Under the pieces are notes generated by a model. It saw nothing but the letters and a program-made list of their open reading frames with translations. It did no database searches and had not been told where the DNA came from. Source: Rutstroemia sp. NJR-2017a BVV2 (lineage: Eukaryota > Ascomycota > Leotiomycetes > Helotiales > Rutstroemiaceae). From it: 64,000 nucleotides of DNA. The position numbers were made by a program, and so were the translations under genes. The stretch spans positions 358,718 to 422,717 of the forward strand of contig NJPS01000024.1 of the NCBI GenBank assembly GCA_002946415.1, read 5' to 3'. Below are positions 21,907 to 33,422 of this stretch, piece after piece (position 1 is the first letter of the stretch; each line of letters opens with the position of its first letter).

Positions 21907-24900
21907 ATGAGAATGCGTCTCCTGCACCTTGAAAGCGGCAACCTCAGCCTTACCGAGGATTACACCGAACATGTTCCGCCATACGCGATACTGTCTCATA
22001 CTTGGGGGAAGGATACAGAAGAAGTCACCTTCGACGACTTTAAAGCAGGAAATTACATACATAAGACTGGATATACAAAGATTCGATTTTGCGGCGAGCA
22101 AGCAGCAAGAGATGGGCTACAGTACTTCTGGGTAGACACATGTTGTATCAACAAATCTAATCACACAGAGCTTTCGGAAGCTATCAATTCGATGTTCCGT
22201 TGGTATCAGAATGCGGTCAAGTGTTACGTCTACTTGTCTGACGTCTCCACACGAAGTGATACAAAGGAGTTATTCTCTCGGTATTTGTGGGAACCAGAAT
22301 TCCGGCACAGTAGATGGTTCACTCGAGCCTGGACACTTCAAGAGCTTATTGCCCCACGGTCAGTCGAGTTCTTCTCTAAGAAGGATGAACGATTAGGCGA
22401 CAAGGAATCTCTAGAATTATTACTTCACGAGATCACAGGGATTCCAGTGAAAGTATTTCAAGGGAAGCCTCTCATCGAATTGACTATTGAAGAGCGGATG
22501 CTATGGGCAGCGAAACGCACAGCCAAGCGCAAAGAAGACGAAGCCTATTCTTTATTGGGAATTTTCGACCTGCACATGCCGTTGATTTATGGCGAGGGAA
22601 GAGAAAATGCCTTCATTCGGCTGGAAAAGGCGATTGGCGAACATTTAAAAGGTAAGGTTTATAAGTTCCATAAGGACTCGACTCATTGAGAGCTGTAATT
22701 ATATTTAGCTAACATGTTTGAGTTTGGTGCAGGCGCTAATATACATGGAAACGTACACTGGATGGTACCTCGGGCTATTAATAGCCTATTCACTGGGCGT
22801 TGTGATCTACTTTCCCGAATCCAGAGGGCTTTGCAAAGCGAATCAATATCTACGGCCCAATGCCAGAAAAGATTCGTGATTACGGGATTAGGCGGGCAAG
22901 GGAAGAGCGAGATATGCTTACAAGTTGCAAGCTTAATGAAGCAAAAGTACGTCCTTCCGACGGCCCTTGAAGACTCACAAGTATTTTAGCTTATGCTATA
23001 GGTTCTGGGGAATATTCTGGGTCGACGTCGACAAGCCTTCCACCGCTGAGCATGACTTTATTGCCGTTGCAAAGCTACTTGGGCGCTCAATTGAAAGTGT
23101 CCCCGAAGCACTTCAAGTTCTTGCGACAACGTATCGAAGCTGGCTCCTTATCCTTGATAATGCCGACGACCCGGGCTTCGACTACCAAATCTACTTTCCA
23201 CCAGGTAATCACGGTGCTGTTCTCATGACATCTCGTGTTACCGAATGCAAGCAGTATAGTACAGACGCTTTCGAAGCACTTGGCGGTCTAGAAGAAGAGG
23301 ACTCAAAAGAACTCTTGCTCAAAGCAGCCGAGCTAGCTCCAGGATCGTGGCTAGCATATGATAATCAAGCCCGAGAAGTAGCCCGCCTCCTAGGGTTACA
23401 CACGCTTGCTTTAATACAAGCTGGAGCGTATATCAGTCAAGGCCACTGCCAGCTCTACCAGTACCCTGGAGTCTACCAACGGCAGCGACAACGGCTCTTA
23501 AAATACAGACCTAAGCAAGCCCAGTCGAGGTATCGCGATGTGTACGCAACCTTCGAAGCCTCCGCAGATGTCTTGGAACAATCTCAAACCGAGTCTGCAC
23601 ACGATGCTCTTCGCTTACTTGAGATTCTGTCGATGCTTGACTCTAGCGTACTTCCTTTTCAGATTTTCGAGGAGGCATGGAAGAGTTGTAGAGAGATCTC
23701 CCAGGCTAGAGATAAGGATAGAGGTATCGATGAGTTCTCTCGATACCACGTCTTGCAGTTGCCAGAACTCATGGTCCCAGACGAAGATGAATGGGACCAT
23801 TTTCGTCTCACCGAGGCCAGTGCTCTCCTTGTCTCGCTTTCATTAGCCACTCGACAAGATTTGAACAGTTGCGTGGGATTATCGATGCACCCACTGACTC
23901 ACGCTTGGGCCAAGGATCGACAGGACTCAAAGCGTCAAGGTGTGGCATGGATCGCAACTGGCTGTGTTCTTGGGTTTTCTCGCTCTAATACTCGTATGTG
24001 GCAAACACAAGAGAGACGTCTCCTTCCTCATGTCTTGTCTTACTTAGACTTAAAGGTCAAGAAGGCATTCGACTTAGCATCGAAAACAGTTATCACTTCA
24101 ATTCTTCTCAAGTGTGGTCGGGCTCTGCTGGATATGCGACAAGATGATAGGCTTGGCCAATTGCTACAAGACATGTTTCTTGAGCTTAGACAGAAACCTG
24201 ACAAGCCATCGGAAGATTTTTTGCCGCTATATGACCTTCAAGCAAGAAGCTTAATACACCTTGGGAGGAATGAAGCAACTAGGGAGCTGCTCGAGCAGGT
24301 GATCAGGATCAGGGAGACCATGCAGCCCAAGACGCACCCTGACACGCTCACGACTATGAGCGACCTCGCTCTTGTGCTCGACAATCAGGGCAAGTACGCC
24401 GATGCGGAGGCTATGAACCGCCAGATGCTCGAGATAACCGAAGAGGTGCTCGGCAAGGTACACCCTGATACACTCGCGACTATGAACAATCTCGCTCTTG
24501 TACTCAACAAGCAGGGCAAATACACCGATGCGGAGGCTATGAACCGCCAGACGCTCGAGATAAATGAAGAGGTGCTCGGCAAGACGCACCCTGATACGCT
24601 CACGACTATGAGCAACCTCGCTGTTGTGCTCAACAAGCAGGGCAAATACGCCGACGCAGAGGCTATGAACCGCCAGATGCTCGAGATAAGGGAAGAGGTA
24701 CTCGGCAAGATGCACCCTAATACACTTACGACTATGAGCAACCTCGCTGTTGTGCTCAACAAGCAGGGCAAATACGCCGACGCAGAGGCTATGAACCGCC
24801 AGACGCTCGAGATAAGCGAAGAGGTGCTCGGCAAGATGCACCCTGATACGCTCACGACTATGGGCAACCTCGCTCTTGTGCTCGACAGCCAGGGCAAATA

Positions 24901-25165
24901 CACCGATGCAGAGGCTATGAACCGCCAGACGCTCGTGATAAAGGAAGAGGTACTCGGCAAGACGCACCCTTCCACGCTTACGAGTGTTTACTGTCTTGCT
25001 TATCTACTTCAAAAGAAACAAGAGTATAAAGAAGCATCGCTACTTTACCAAAGAGCATGTACTGGCTATAACTTATCATTAGGCTCCGAACATCCAACCA
25101 CGAAAGCATGTGTAAACCATTATTCTATTATGCTTAAAAGTTTACAAGAGTCAAATGGAATATAG
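21907..25165 (+). CDS. HET domain / P-loop / TPR NLR-like protein
   Basis: STAND-type receptor; members of this architecture mediate heterokaryon incompatibility and cell death in fungi (family knowledge). Exons 21907-22651, 22733-22946 and 23002-25165 total 3123 nt, 1040 residues. The HET domain has AILSHTWG (near residue 30), YFWVDTCCINKSNHTE, WFTRAWTLQELIAP and DEAYSLLGIFDLHMPLIYGEG. The nucleotide-binding part has Walker A GLGGQGKSE (near 297), then WLLILDNADD as Walker B. The C-terminus has kinesin-light-chain-type TPRs (about 764-974). An ATG six bases later (MRLLHLESG) is an equally likely start. All landmark motifs appear intact. It lies beside the orphan gene cluster. Confidence 0.9.
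24335..24964 (+). repeat. Five tandem 126-bp TPR-coding repeats
   Basis: Units begin at 24335, 24461, 24587, 24713 and 24839, each coding 42 residues of the type HP(D/N)TLTTM.NLA.VL..QGKY. Most differences between units are single substitutions, at variable positions such as S/N, L/V, D/N, T/A, M/T and E/V. Near-identity at DNA level indicates recent internal duplication or gene conversion. A following partial unit (24965 onward) is more diverged. Confidence 0.92.
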
Positions 25166-27071
25166 TAGTTACTTTGTAGCGCTGCTCATTCACAGTTAAT
25201 GTTTCTGACTTATTTTTCTTTCGCTTGTATATTCGAATTATTCTTCTCTAAGTTAATATATTTATATAACTATGATATAGAGGGGATTGGGGGAGATGAT
25301 ATCTATATACTAAGCTTATAATAGTCTAGAAAGTTGAAGTTTATTTATAGGCGTTGTGATGTGCTTCGCGCTTGCTGGTCGTATGATAATGAGGTCAGCC
25401 ACTTCTTGATAGGTGGGGCTCAGAAACTTCTAGCGAGTGCGGAGTAGAAGCCGATTTTGTAATCGACTATACCTAGAACGAACCTCTTCGATTTCCAGCC
25501 AAAGCCTCCAAGGGGAATCCGCTCCTCTTACAAAATTGCTGAGAAATTCGTAGATGACCTTATGGAGTCCGTAAAGGTCGAAAGACTGCCGGGAGGAGCC
25601 GGTATCAGCACGCAAGACAACGATGACTTAGCAAAGACTTTAAGAGCATTTCAGATAGTGCTTTCGAAATTTGCCTTCGAAATAAGCTGAAAGCTTAGAG
25701 AGAAGGTTCTTCGACAAGAAGAGAGGGGGCGGCTTTCGGCGATCCTTCGATCCGCCCTTGGCGCTTTTCCGAACATAGTTCGCGTGGTCTCTTACAAATC
25801 GGTGGAAATATAATCCTTATTTAATCCGTTTTGTTCTCTTCCAGTTCGCTGTAAATATAATCCGTCCTGTACTTGAAGTCGACCTTCAATAGTAGATCCG
25901 GTTCTCCTTTGCGTATTGTCCTCACGTGTTTTGCTTATTAGTGTATGCTTTCTTTTTTACACGGACAGCTATTTGGGCCGTGTAACCACCTTGCCTTACC
26001 GTTGTACGATCTAGAGTAATGAGACACTTTGGGTTTTTGTAGTAGCTGCGTCTTCACGAACAGGTCTAGGAAGACTGTTTACGGACTCACGTTCCGCCTG
26101 TTGAAGCTATGGAGGTTGCAAGCCGGTGTTTCTGGTTCCTTGAGCCTGAATAACAGCCCAGTTACCAAACCGTGACGTATATTATAGCGGGCCTACGTCT
26201 TCTTCAACATGTAATTGTATGTAAGCTGTTTCTTTCTATAACCTATCCTTTTCAGTGTTCACAGTCCACTTTATCCTAACTGCTGTTTCTATTATCATGT
26301 GTTCGCTTGAATAAGGCTGTGCGCTATGCCATCAACTTTATCGATTTCATCCACTCAACACCCACCAGCCGCTCATTCCAACGTTTCTTACTTAAATTCC
26401 TATGTATTTCGAAGGCTTCGTGTGAGCCGAAGGCAAGCTATGTTACCCGAAGGGTAGAATAAGAAGTTTCTTCGAAAATAAGAGAGCGCGAGGCCTTCGG
26501 CCATTCTTTGTTCCGTCCTTGGCGCTTCCCTGAGCTTTGGTTTCCCCGAGCATATTTTCCGGCGCTAGGCGTAAATGTAATGCCTCCGTCCTCAGCTTCA
26601 AAAAGTATTTCCGTTCCGTTCTCATGTGACTTACTTATCGGGTTTGATATTTCTTTTCTTGGCCAGCGTTTTGATCCTTGTAGCAGCTTCCTCTCAGTCC
26701 ATGCGTCGTCTAGAGTCCTGTTTGGTTCTCAATGAGTGAGGTATCTCGATAATTAGTCTTTGTTCTGCAGTTATATTGTGGGGCACGTGCCTATCTCACT
26801 TTAGCTTAGTGTAGTATTTATTATTTATTATAACTTGTTTATAGATTTTTTAATATTATAGATATCTAGAATATTGAGTAGGTAGATTTGAAGCCTACTA
26901 GCGATTAACACACTACTGTTCCCCCAGGTCTCCACTTGTCATCCCACTCAGAACTCCCGGGAAATTGAGTGAGAAAGCTGGCAATTCTCAGGTCTTGCAC
27001 CTTCCGCCGATTCATTTCAGCATCCCATTCATCACCCATATTATGTGGAAGAGGCGAAATATCTGGGTGCA
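25166..27071. repeat. Gene-free region with a diverged repeat pair
   Basis: Two related segments, about 25690-25960 and 26455-26700, share in the same order a GAAG-TTCTTCGA-AAGAGAG string, CTTTCGGC/CCTTCGGC, CCTTGGCGCTT and TAAATATAATCC/TAAATGTAATGCC with GTCCT. The flanks are rich in CCTTCG/CGAAGG. AT-rich tracts lie at 25200-25330 and 26810-26890. Probably remnants of a repeated element; no coding domain was found. Confidence 0.5.
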
Positions 27072-27449
27072 TTAAATGAAAGGCATAACGTTCGATTTAG
27101 TGCTCTCGGGACGATGATAATACAGATTCGCTGAATAGTACCAAAAAAAATCGTAGAGAAAGATTATATCTTTCGACTTATTTAATCCAATACGGAAATG
27201 TGACTGGGCGCGCTCAACTCGATAATATTCTGTGCAGATTTCGTATAGTCGTGGACATGTAAGTGCAAGACATACAAGGTCAGGAACTAGCAATACGTCG
27301 CAAAGGCTGAATATTATCTCGACTGGCATACCTTCGATGAAGTTGCTACTAGTAGATGCTCGGCGAACTTCAAGACTTGTTTGCTGGAGCATATTGGAAA
27401 GCGATACCTCGGAGTCGTTGCAGGGAATACTTGCTGGTGTCGCAGACAT
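27072..27449 (-). CDS. Short F-box protein
   Basis: 125 residues, intronless in this model. After a 38-residue leader comes an F-box motif (GMPVEIIFSLCDVLLVPDLVCLALTCPRLYEI, about residues 40-70), which in family members binds Skp1 in SCF ubiquitin ligases. The remainder is short and aromatic (YDFFWYYSANLYYHR), with no substrate-binding repeats. Many fungal orphan F-box proteins are 150-400 residues, so this copy is short; a downstream exon or a 3' truncation is possible. Located in the repeat-rich block next to the NLR gene. Confidence 0.65.
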   Translation of the reverse strand: MSATPASIPCNDSEVSLSNMLQQTSLEVRRASTSSNFIEGMPVEIIFSLCDVLLVPDLVCLALTCPRLYEICTEYYRVERAQSHFRIGLNKSKDIIFLYDFFWYYSANLYYHRPESTKSNVMPFI

Positions 27450-27772
27450 AATTGTAAATGCTTACAGTAAACACCTTGAGCTGGGAAAAATAATATGATC
27501 TGGTCACTGTATGGTTGGCTATATAGTGGATGATTGATTAATTAGTAAGGAATTATCCCTAGTTGTTCGATTAATAAAGAATAGTTTTCATTGTTACCCA
27601 TTTTATTGTTCCGAGTCATTTGTGTCATTTTCTTTCGTGGACGACTGGAAATTTTTGACTTCATTGTCTGCGATCAAAGGGACATTGACGACCGTCGCCC
27701 CAAGCCAAGCGATAGAGATGGCGCCCAAACCCATCACCTAATTCAAGATATCGCCCCCTTTACCCCCCTTAC

Positions 27773-28411
27773 AATGTTCCCCTCCAGCGACCCGAAAGAA
27801 TACGAACAAGCGTTCCATGAACTCGCAATATCATTTTTTCACCCTCTGCAGAAACCTAGAAAACCGTACCCCTCGGCTAGAAAACTGCAGAGGTTTTTCC
27901 GTACGGGAGTTCGGTGTTCTGGCACTATAGTGGAGCTCTGTCGGATCAGAAGTTGCGGAGGAATTGCTCGCTGTGATGAAGCACGTTGGGTTTGGGGTAG
28001 GGAATGATTAATGGATATAAGGAGGTTGAGTGGAAGAGAAGAAAGATGAAATGTTTCCAGATGGAGTTGAGAAGGAGGTGAAGGAGATAGAGCAGGTAAT
28101 CGGGGATAGGATATTGGAAGGGGATATGATATTCTGGGGGTGATGGGTTGTGGATATGGGGTGGGCCTCAGGACGGCAGTCTGAGATACTGCTTTGCAGA
28201 AGGGCTTTTTGAGGCGAGCGGAGATAGGGTGAAAAGAAACCTTAATGATAGCTTGAAGGGTCTGGTTTTCTTCCCCTCCTCGATCCGACGGGAGCCCGTA
28301 GTAGGCATGTCTGGAAAGAACTTAAGGATGAACTTGCACTTGAATTCTCACCCACAAACAGGTATTCACCTCATCTATCACACCATAGCAAGACACCAAG
28401 GAAAGAAATAA
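27773..28411 (+). pseudogene. Possible decayed gene of unknown family
   Basis: Protein-like segments occur in different frames on the plus strand: from the ATG at 27773 (SSDPKEYEQAFHELAISFF), then a stretch reading EELLAVMKHVGFG in another frame near 27950, then an acidic stretch (KKDEMFPDGVEKEVKEIEQ) near 28045, then a frame at 28148-28411. No intron set joins them obviously. I do not recognise the family, so this is weak. Confidence 0.2.
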
Positions 28412-28612
28412 TAATTCAATGACTGAACTGTCAATGCAGCCATAACTATGTCACATGACTCTGGTATCTAAACGAAAAGAAAGTGTATGCAAAACCGTGA
28501 TGGAAAAACTGCTCCCACCGAACATTGATGCAGAATTTCGACCATCCCATTAACTCCCATTAACCTTTCCCAAAATACAACAATACCCCAAATTACAACC
28601 CTCCAAGCGTAT

Positions 28613-29194
28613 CTAAAGCATACCAAAAACCATCGCCACACCCGCAAGCAACATCGTTCCAGCTCCCAACGCATTCCCATTCAACGACAACGAGCCTGCC
28701 GCAAGCGAAGCCGACTTAGTAGCACTTGGCGCGGGGCCCGTCTTGGATGCCGAATTCGAAGTCGTCGCGCCAGGCACCTCCGTCACCGAAGTAAGAGTGG
28801 AAGTGCCTCCATTCGCGGCCGTCGCCGTACCCGTGGTGACAGTAGTACCATTCGGATACACGCCTGGCTGACCGGAGACAGACGACAGAGAAGCGGAACT
28901 AGCGGCCGTGCCTGAGTATGCTGTATTGTATGTATAGGGGATGGGAGCAGAAGGAAATAAAGGAGAGGCATACGTTGTAGTGGAGGTTAGACTGCTTGGT
29001 TTAGTGGCCGTAGCATTGGTGCCGACTACGGCGGTGATGGGCAGGATGGTGGAGTGGTCTGCGAGAGTGGAATCTACGGATGCGATGGCTTCGGTGGAGT
29101 GGGTGACTGTAGCGGAAGAACCACCGGCGGCGAGAACGCTGAGGGGACTGGCTGCTGCCAGGGTGAGGGCGAAAGCGATTGTTGAAGAACGCAT
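28613..29194 (-). CDS. GPI-anchored Ser/Thr-rich cell-wall protein
   Basis: 193 residues. The N-terminal signal peptide (MRSSTIAFALTLAAASPLSVLAA) is cleaved after Ala-rich sequence. The body is rich in Ser, Thr, Ala and Gly, has NAT and NGT N-glycosylation sites, and would be heavily O-mannosylated. The C-terminus has small residues around LSLNGNA followed by a hydrophobic tail ending VAMVFGML, typical of a GPI-attachment signal. I use the ATG at 29194. Likely secreted and attached to membrane or wall; specific role unknown. No cysteine pattern of a CFEM or hydrophobin domain. Confidence 0.75.
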   Translation of the reverse strand: MRSSTIAFALTLAAASPLSVLAAGGSSATVTHSTEAIASVDSTLADHSTILPITAVVGTNATATKPSSLTSTTTYASPLFPSAPIPYTYNTAYSGTAASSASLSSVSGQPGVYPNGTTVTTGTATAANGGTSTLTSVTEVPGATTSNSASKTGPAPSATKSASLAAGSLSLNGNALGAGTMLLAGVAMVFGML

Positions 29195-30291
29195 GATTGA
29201 GAGTAGGAAATGCAAATGCGAACGATTGGATAGAGAGAGATATCTAGAAAGACTGGGAACGCTTGTTGGTTCTAGAAAGAAAGTAGTTGTTTGCGAATGG
29301 ATGAAAGAGAGGGGATCGAGTGGTTGTGGACTTATTAATATTGAACACTTGTGTCAGAATTGTGGACAGGTACAACCAACAACACAGCCGAGGGAGTTCT
29401 GTGGCCCAGCCACTGCTCGTGTTACAGCGTACGAATCCTCCTAGGAATACGAAGTAACCGCTGGGTTGTTCACCAACCGACAAACCCCCGGTCCACAATT
29501 CACTGCCCCCAGACTCTGTGGCTTGGGTAAGCTTGTCAAAAATACCCACAGCTTTCAGATCATCATTGACCATCCCGTCTCGAGGTTTAACTGAGGAAAG
29601 ATATTTGTCTTTCATCCACCCGAAACGTAAAGTTTGGTGAAGAGCGAAGAAGATGTTCGTCTGGCTTTCCCCAAGAAATTGCGGGATTTTATTAGCTTGT
29701 TTGAAGATATTTATGGGGCGTTGGGGATCTCCAGCCCTGCAGAATTCGTCATTGGTGGAGCCTATGCTGGCGCAACCTCACTCTGCACAGGGCTGCAAGC
29801 CCCTGAAATTTACCAACTCCGAAATAATCCCCGGCAAGGGTTCTCACGCCCCAGATGATCTGACTAACAGATATGGCTTGTCATTTCTCCGTACTTCGTA
29901 CTTTTTACAGGAGAGCTATCGTAAAGCCTTCTTGTCTTCGTACATAAGTCATCTGCGCAACCTTGTTGTCTTACACTAGGTCTTCGTACAATTGTTAACA
30001 TTTCGTAACTTGACATCGTACCAGCCTCACCGGAATCACGCCGTTGTAAAATTAAAACGACATTATAAGACAATGAGTAAGGAAACCAATCATCGATGAG
30101 CTCGATAATGTTTAACAACATCAGGCCGCTGACCTTCCAAGCCACTGGCCTGCCCGCCCCGCCCGCAAATCCATCATCCCTTTGACGCTACCATCATCTT
30201 GTCGTCCTCCACTCGAATCCCCAAATAGGTCACCACGTGACGGATTCTCTGAACACAACTGGTAGCTCATCTGTGCCGAATCTTTGGTAGA
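29195..30291. other. Intergenic, no supported gene
   Basis: About 1.1 kb upstream of the GPI-protein gene and downstream of the minus-strand unknown. A plus-strand frame at 29634-29858 begins with GTG rather than ATG (RDFISLFEDIYGALG) and may be a coding relic; nothing else is supported. Confidence 0.45.
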
Positions 30292-31140
30292 CTAAATCCA
30301 CTTATCGTACTTGGTAGGAGTTCTCTCATGCGAGTTGATCTTCCTCTTCCTAGGCCTAAACGAGCTAAATTCAAGCTCTTCAGTTGCGTTCTCCCTCACC
30401 CTTCGACGTTCATCTTCTATCGCCAACTTTACTTTTGCTGCTTGACTCCCAAGCGTGAACTGATGTTTTATGTGTTGTTTGTAAAAGTTAGGCCATAAGG
30501 CCTGAGTTGGTATCCACGACGACGGCGAGAACTCGAAATCAGGAACTTTCTCCGCGAGTGTGAGGAACGATTCTTTGTCTAAGCGGTACTGAAATGCATC
30601 CGGATGGCTGTCATAACATCTGAGATATTGCCATGGAATGGAGTATTTTCTTCTGATATTGACAAAGGAGTGTGGTCTCTCATCCGGCATCGGCCTTTGA
30701 GGACCTTCTAGATAGAGAGCAGTTTCGTTCCGAAAGTCAGGTGCTGTGACATCAAATTTCTTGATGGCATACATCGTAGCATCCGTTTCGGCGGTCCAGA
30801 GCTTCGAACCTTGGAGTGCGCTCTCCTTGTTATGTGTTATCAAAAACAGGAACGTGATGGATGCGTTTTCCGGATCTTCGACCTTGAGGTCGAGGACTAG
30901 GACCGGCCGATCAAAGACCGAAGGTATGTTGTTTCGAGGTTTTGGCAAGTACATGCTTTCCTTCTTGGGGAGCCATAGTATACAACCATGAGAAATATCC
31001 CACAGTGCAGGTCTATGACGGCCGCCTTGATGCGGGTTAATGTGGCGAGTAAATTCTATGAAGTGCGGAAGAAAGGGATTCAGGCTTGAGTTTCTCCAGG
31101 AAGCCTGGATCCCGGATGGCATCCATCTGCTCCAGGACAT
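30292..31140 (-). CDS. Fungal conserved protein of unknown function (282 aa)
   Basis: Intronless with a clear ATG. Residues about 45-110 contain GCILWLPKKE, DRPVLVLDL and ITFLFLITHN, resembling a fungal family with the pattern G-x-[IV]-x-WLP ... HPV[VL]VLS ... [VI]-x-[IF]-[LM]-[IM]-T. Then comes the segment YLEGPQRPMPDERPHSFVN, IPWQYLRCYD and a YRLDKESFLTLAE stretch. This membership is recalled by pattern, not searched. The C-terminus is basic (FRPRKRKINSHER) and could act as a nuclear localisation signal. No signal peptide or membrane segment; biochemical role unknown. Confidence 0.65.
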   Translation of the reverse strand: MSWSRWMPSGIQASWRNSSLNPFLPHFIEFTRHINPHQGGRHRPALWDISHGCILWLPKKESMYLPKPRNNIPSVFDRPVLVLDLKVEDPENASITFLFLITHNKESALQGSKLWTAETDATMYAIKKFDVTAPDFRNETALYLEGPQRPMPDERPHSFVNIRRKYSIPWQYLRCYDSHPDAFQYRLDKESFLTLAEKVPDFEFSPSSWIPTQALWPNFYKQHIKHQFTLGSQAAKVKLAIEDERRRVRENATEELEFSSFRPRKRKINSHERTPTKYDKWI

Positions 31141-31420
31141 TTTACTCTATAGCGGTATCACCTCTGAAAAGCAGCAGTATTCCACTACGTCTAATTCTGT
31201 CTTAAAGACTCATGCTGACGTGAAATTAGTCGAGATAATGGAATGATGGTAGCACTCGTAGAGTACCAGCTAATTGACGAAAGTTTTCCTTAGTTTCAGT
31301 GTGGCGGTGCTTTTTCCAAGCCACATGCACCACCTCACACAGTCAGCCACAGAAATTCTTGATGTTAAATATAGAATTTGAATATTTTGGATGTATCAAG
31401 TACAATTTCGGAAGAGGCAT

Positions 31421-31642
31421 TCAGTGAGTAAATTTCTTCCAGAACGTATTTGCATGTTTTAAATCATGATAAACTGCAGTAAATCCTCTATAATGCCATT
31501 GCCGTCGAGTATGAACATTCTCACGCAATCCGCTTTCAAATATTGGTATCTGATTGTCCAACAAACCGACCAGTTCCAAAATCTTTCGAGCACCCTCACG
31601 ACATACCAGACACCTTCCGTGCACCTCATCCCTCGAGCTCAT
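31421..31642 (-). CDS. Small hypothetical protein (73 aa)
   Basis: An ATG-initiated frame with a CLVC pair near the N-terminus and a charged, Trp/His-containing remainder ending FWKKFTH. It lies in an otherwise gene-free 0.7 kb. No family recognised; it could be a chance frame. Confidence 0.25.
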   Translation of the reverse strand: MSSRDEVHGRCLVCREGARKILELVGLLDNQIPIFESGLRENVHTRRQWHYRGFTAVYHDLKHANTFWKKFTH

Positions 31643-31865
31643 GAGTAGGAGAAAATTAGATGTATGTATAGATTTTATGCTATGCCATACGCTGCTGAGA
31701 AATAACGCTCATCTAAATACTCATTCATATATAGCCAACACGAGAAAATTTGTATGTGTCGTTAATCATAAAAAGCAGCCCCTCCAACCCTCATAGAAAG
31801 TGTAACCCTCCAACCCCCATCCAACACCTATCCAAGAACTACAAACCCCCTTCCCCCACCCCCAT

Positions 31866-33422
31866 CTATAAATCCACAACCACATCCAACGTCTCACCCC
31901 CCCTCAACCTCTGCACCTCCATCCACCCCCCCTCTTCCACCCCCACAATCAACCCATCCACACAACACCTCCTCCACTTCCAATCCGCCCCCTCCTCCTC
32001 AAAATCAATCCTCAACTTCTCCACCGCCTCATACCCCACCTTTCCCTTCCCCATCCCCCCTTCCTCCTCCCCCTCCCACTCCATCCCCACATGCGCCCCC
32101 TCTTTATACGCCTCCTCCATAACCCTCATCGTCTGCTTCCCACTCGCCGCCCCAAAATGCACCACTCTCAACTCCCCATCCAGCGGCCTACTCGCCGGCG
32201 AAATCGTAAACGTCTTCTCAAGATTACTAACTAAACTCGAAAGCACATATCCATGTTCCCTTCTCGGGACTACATATTCCTCTCCATCAGTTCTATACAG
32301 TGTAACCTTCGCTTTATATTTATGCGGCATGGCGCCATCTTTGGGAAACAGCAAATCCCCAGCTACGAGCCCGAAACGCTTGTCCCCGTGTTTGCGATAC
32401 TCGACTGTGTCGCTGTCGGCGACGAGCGTGGCGTGCAGACCGTAACTGGCGACGACGGCGCCGTGGACGAGGTTCTGGGGGAGGGGCGTCGTGGTTTGGC
32501 CTTCGTTGGTGATGGTGCGGGAGCCGGGGGAGAAGCGCGCGCGGAAGAGGGGGAGGGGGCGTGGGGTGCCGTGGAGGAGGGTCCGGAGGCCTTGGATGTA
32601 AATTGAAGGGAGGGGGGAGGGGCGGTGCAGAGAGTGGAAGAGTGCGTTGCCGGTGCCGAGAGGGAGTTGGGAGAGGGTTGGTTTGGTGTAGGATCTAGGG
32701 TTTTGGGGGTTAGTAATTTGATGCATGTAGTCTGCAGAGCGAGGGAAGAGGACGGTAGCTCACTGAGACTTTTCTCCGCTTTCTAGAAGCCCGTTTAATG
32801 TATCCACCACCCCACCATCACCACTTAGCATCAATACAGATTGCTTCTTCCCCTCATTTGCACCTTGCAGTAATTCTTTGCTTGCGAACTCCCGCACCGA
32901 ATGCGCGCTATTAGTCCGAATCAAAGTGTAGCTTGAGTCTGTTAATCCGATGGCCTCGAGAATGTGACGCAACACGACGTCATAAAAGTCCGGCGCCAGA
33001 CACGTTCCCGACAACGTAGAGATCAAGATATAGATTTGAGCTTCCGCGGGTCGAAGATAGGTTGGAAGACCGTGGAAGAGATAGTTGTCGAGACATTCCT
33101 TGGGGAGGTTGCTCGCAGACGTCGTTTGAAGTTCGAGAGGGAGTTTTTTAACATCGGTCGTGTCAATCGAAGCGAGGCTGAATATCGTGTAACCGGCAGC
33201 TCCATCTGAACCTTTATTCTCAGTAACACATATCACATCTTCGCCTTTGATCGTTCCGCCAGATTTATGTCCATCTGAACCACCTGCGCCGGACCAGTTC
33301 AAATCGCCGTTGCGATAAGAAAAGTGGGTAGCATCATCTGCAGAAAAAGTGGAGGTGGAGGTTCTACTCTCGAGATCATTGTCGGAACCATGCGCCGCGT
33401 CGGCAGGAATAGAGGATGCCAT
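31866..33422 (-). CDS. Diacylglycerol/sphingosine kinase-like lipid kinase
   Basis: Probably phosphorylates a lipid such as diacylglycerol, ceramide or a sphingoid base. Exons 32764-33422 and 31866-32694 total 1488 nt, 495 residues. An acidic Ser-rich N-terminus precedes the DAGK catalytic domain: a lipid-kinase strand (AEAQIYILISTLSGT), VLMLSGDGGVVDTLNGL (the GDGG nucleotide loop) and, across the intron, LPLGTGNALFHSL (the P-x-GTGN motif). NLVHGAVVASYGLHATLV is the variant of the conserved SxGxxA segment, and a beta-rich C-terminal half (DGELRVVHFG) follows. GDGGV deviates slightly from the usual SGDGT(L/I), and the long charged insert EEEGGMGKGK is unusual. Substrate cannot be assigned. Confidence 0.82.

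Noticed and set aside
24335..24964. Regular repeats considered as a CRISPR-like array
   Set aside because: Units are contiguous 126-bp protein-coding TPRs without spacers, in a eukaryotic gene.
24251..24967. Repetitive 238-codon minus-strand frame
   Set aside because: It is the antisense shadow of the TPR repeats, which explains its periodicity.
28941..29444. 167-codon plus-strand frame
   Set aside because: Antisense to the GPI-anchored protein and its promoter; no domain.
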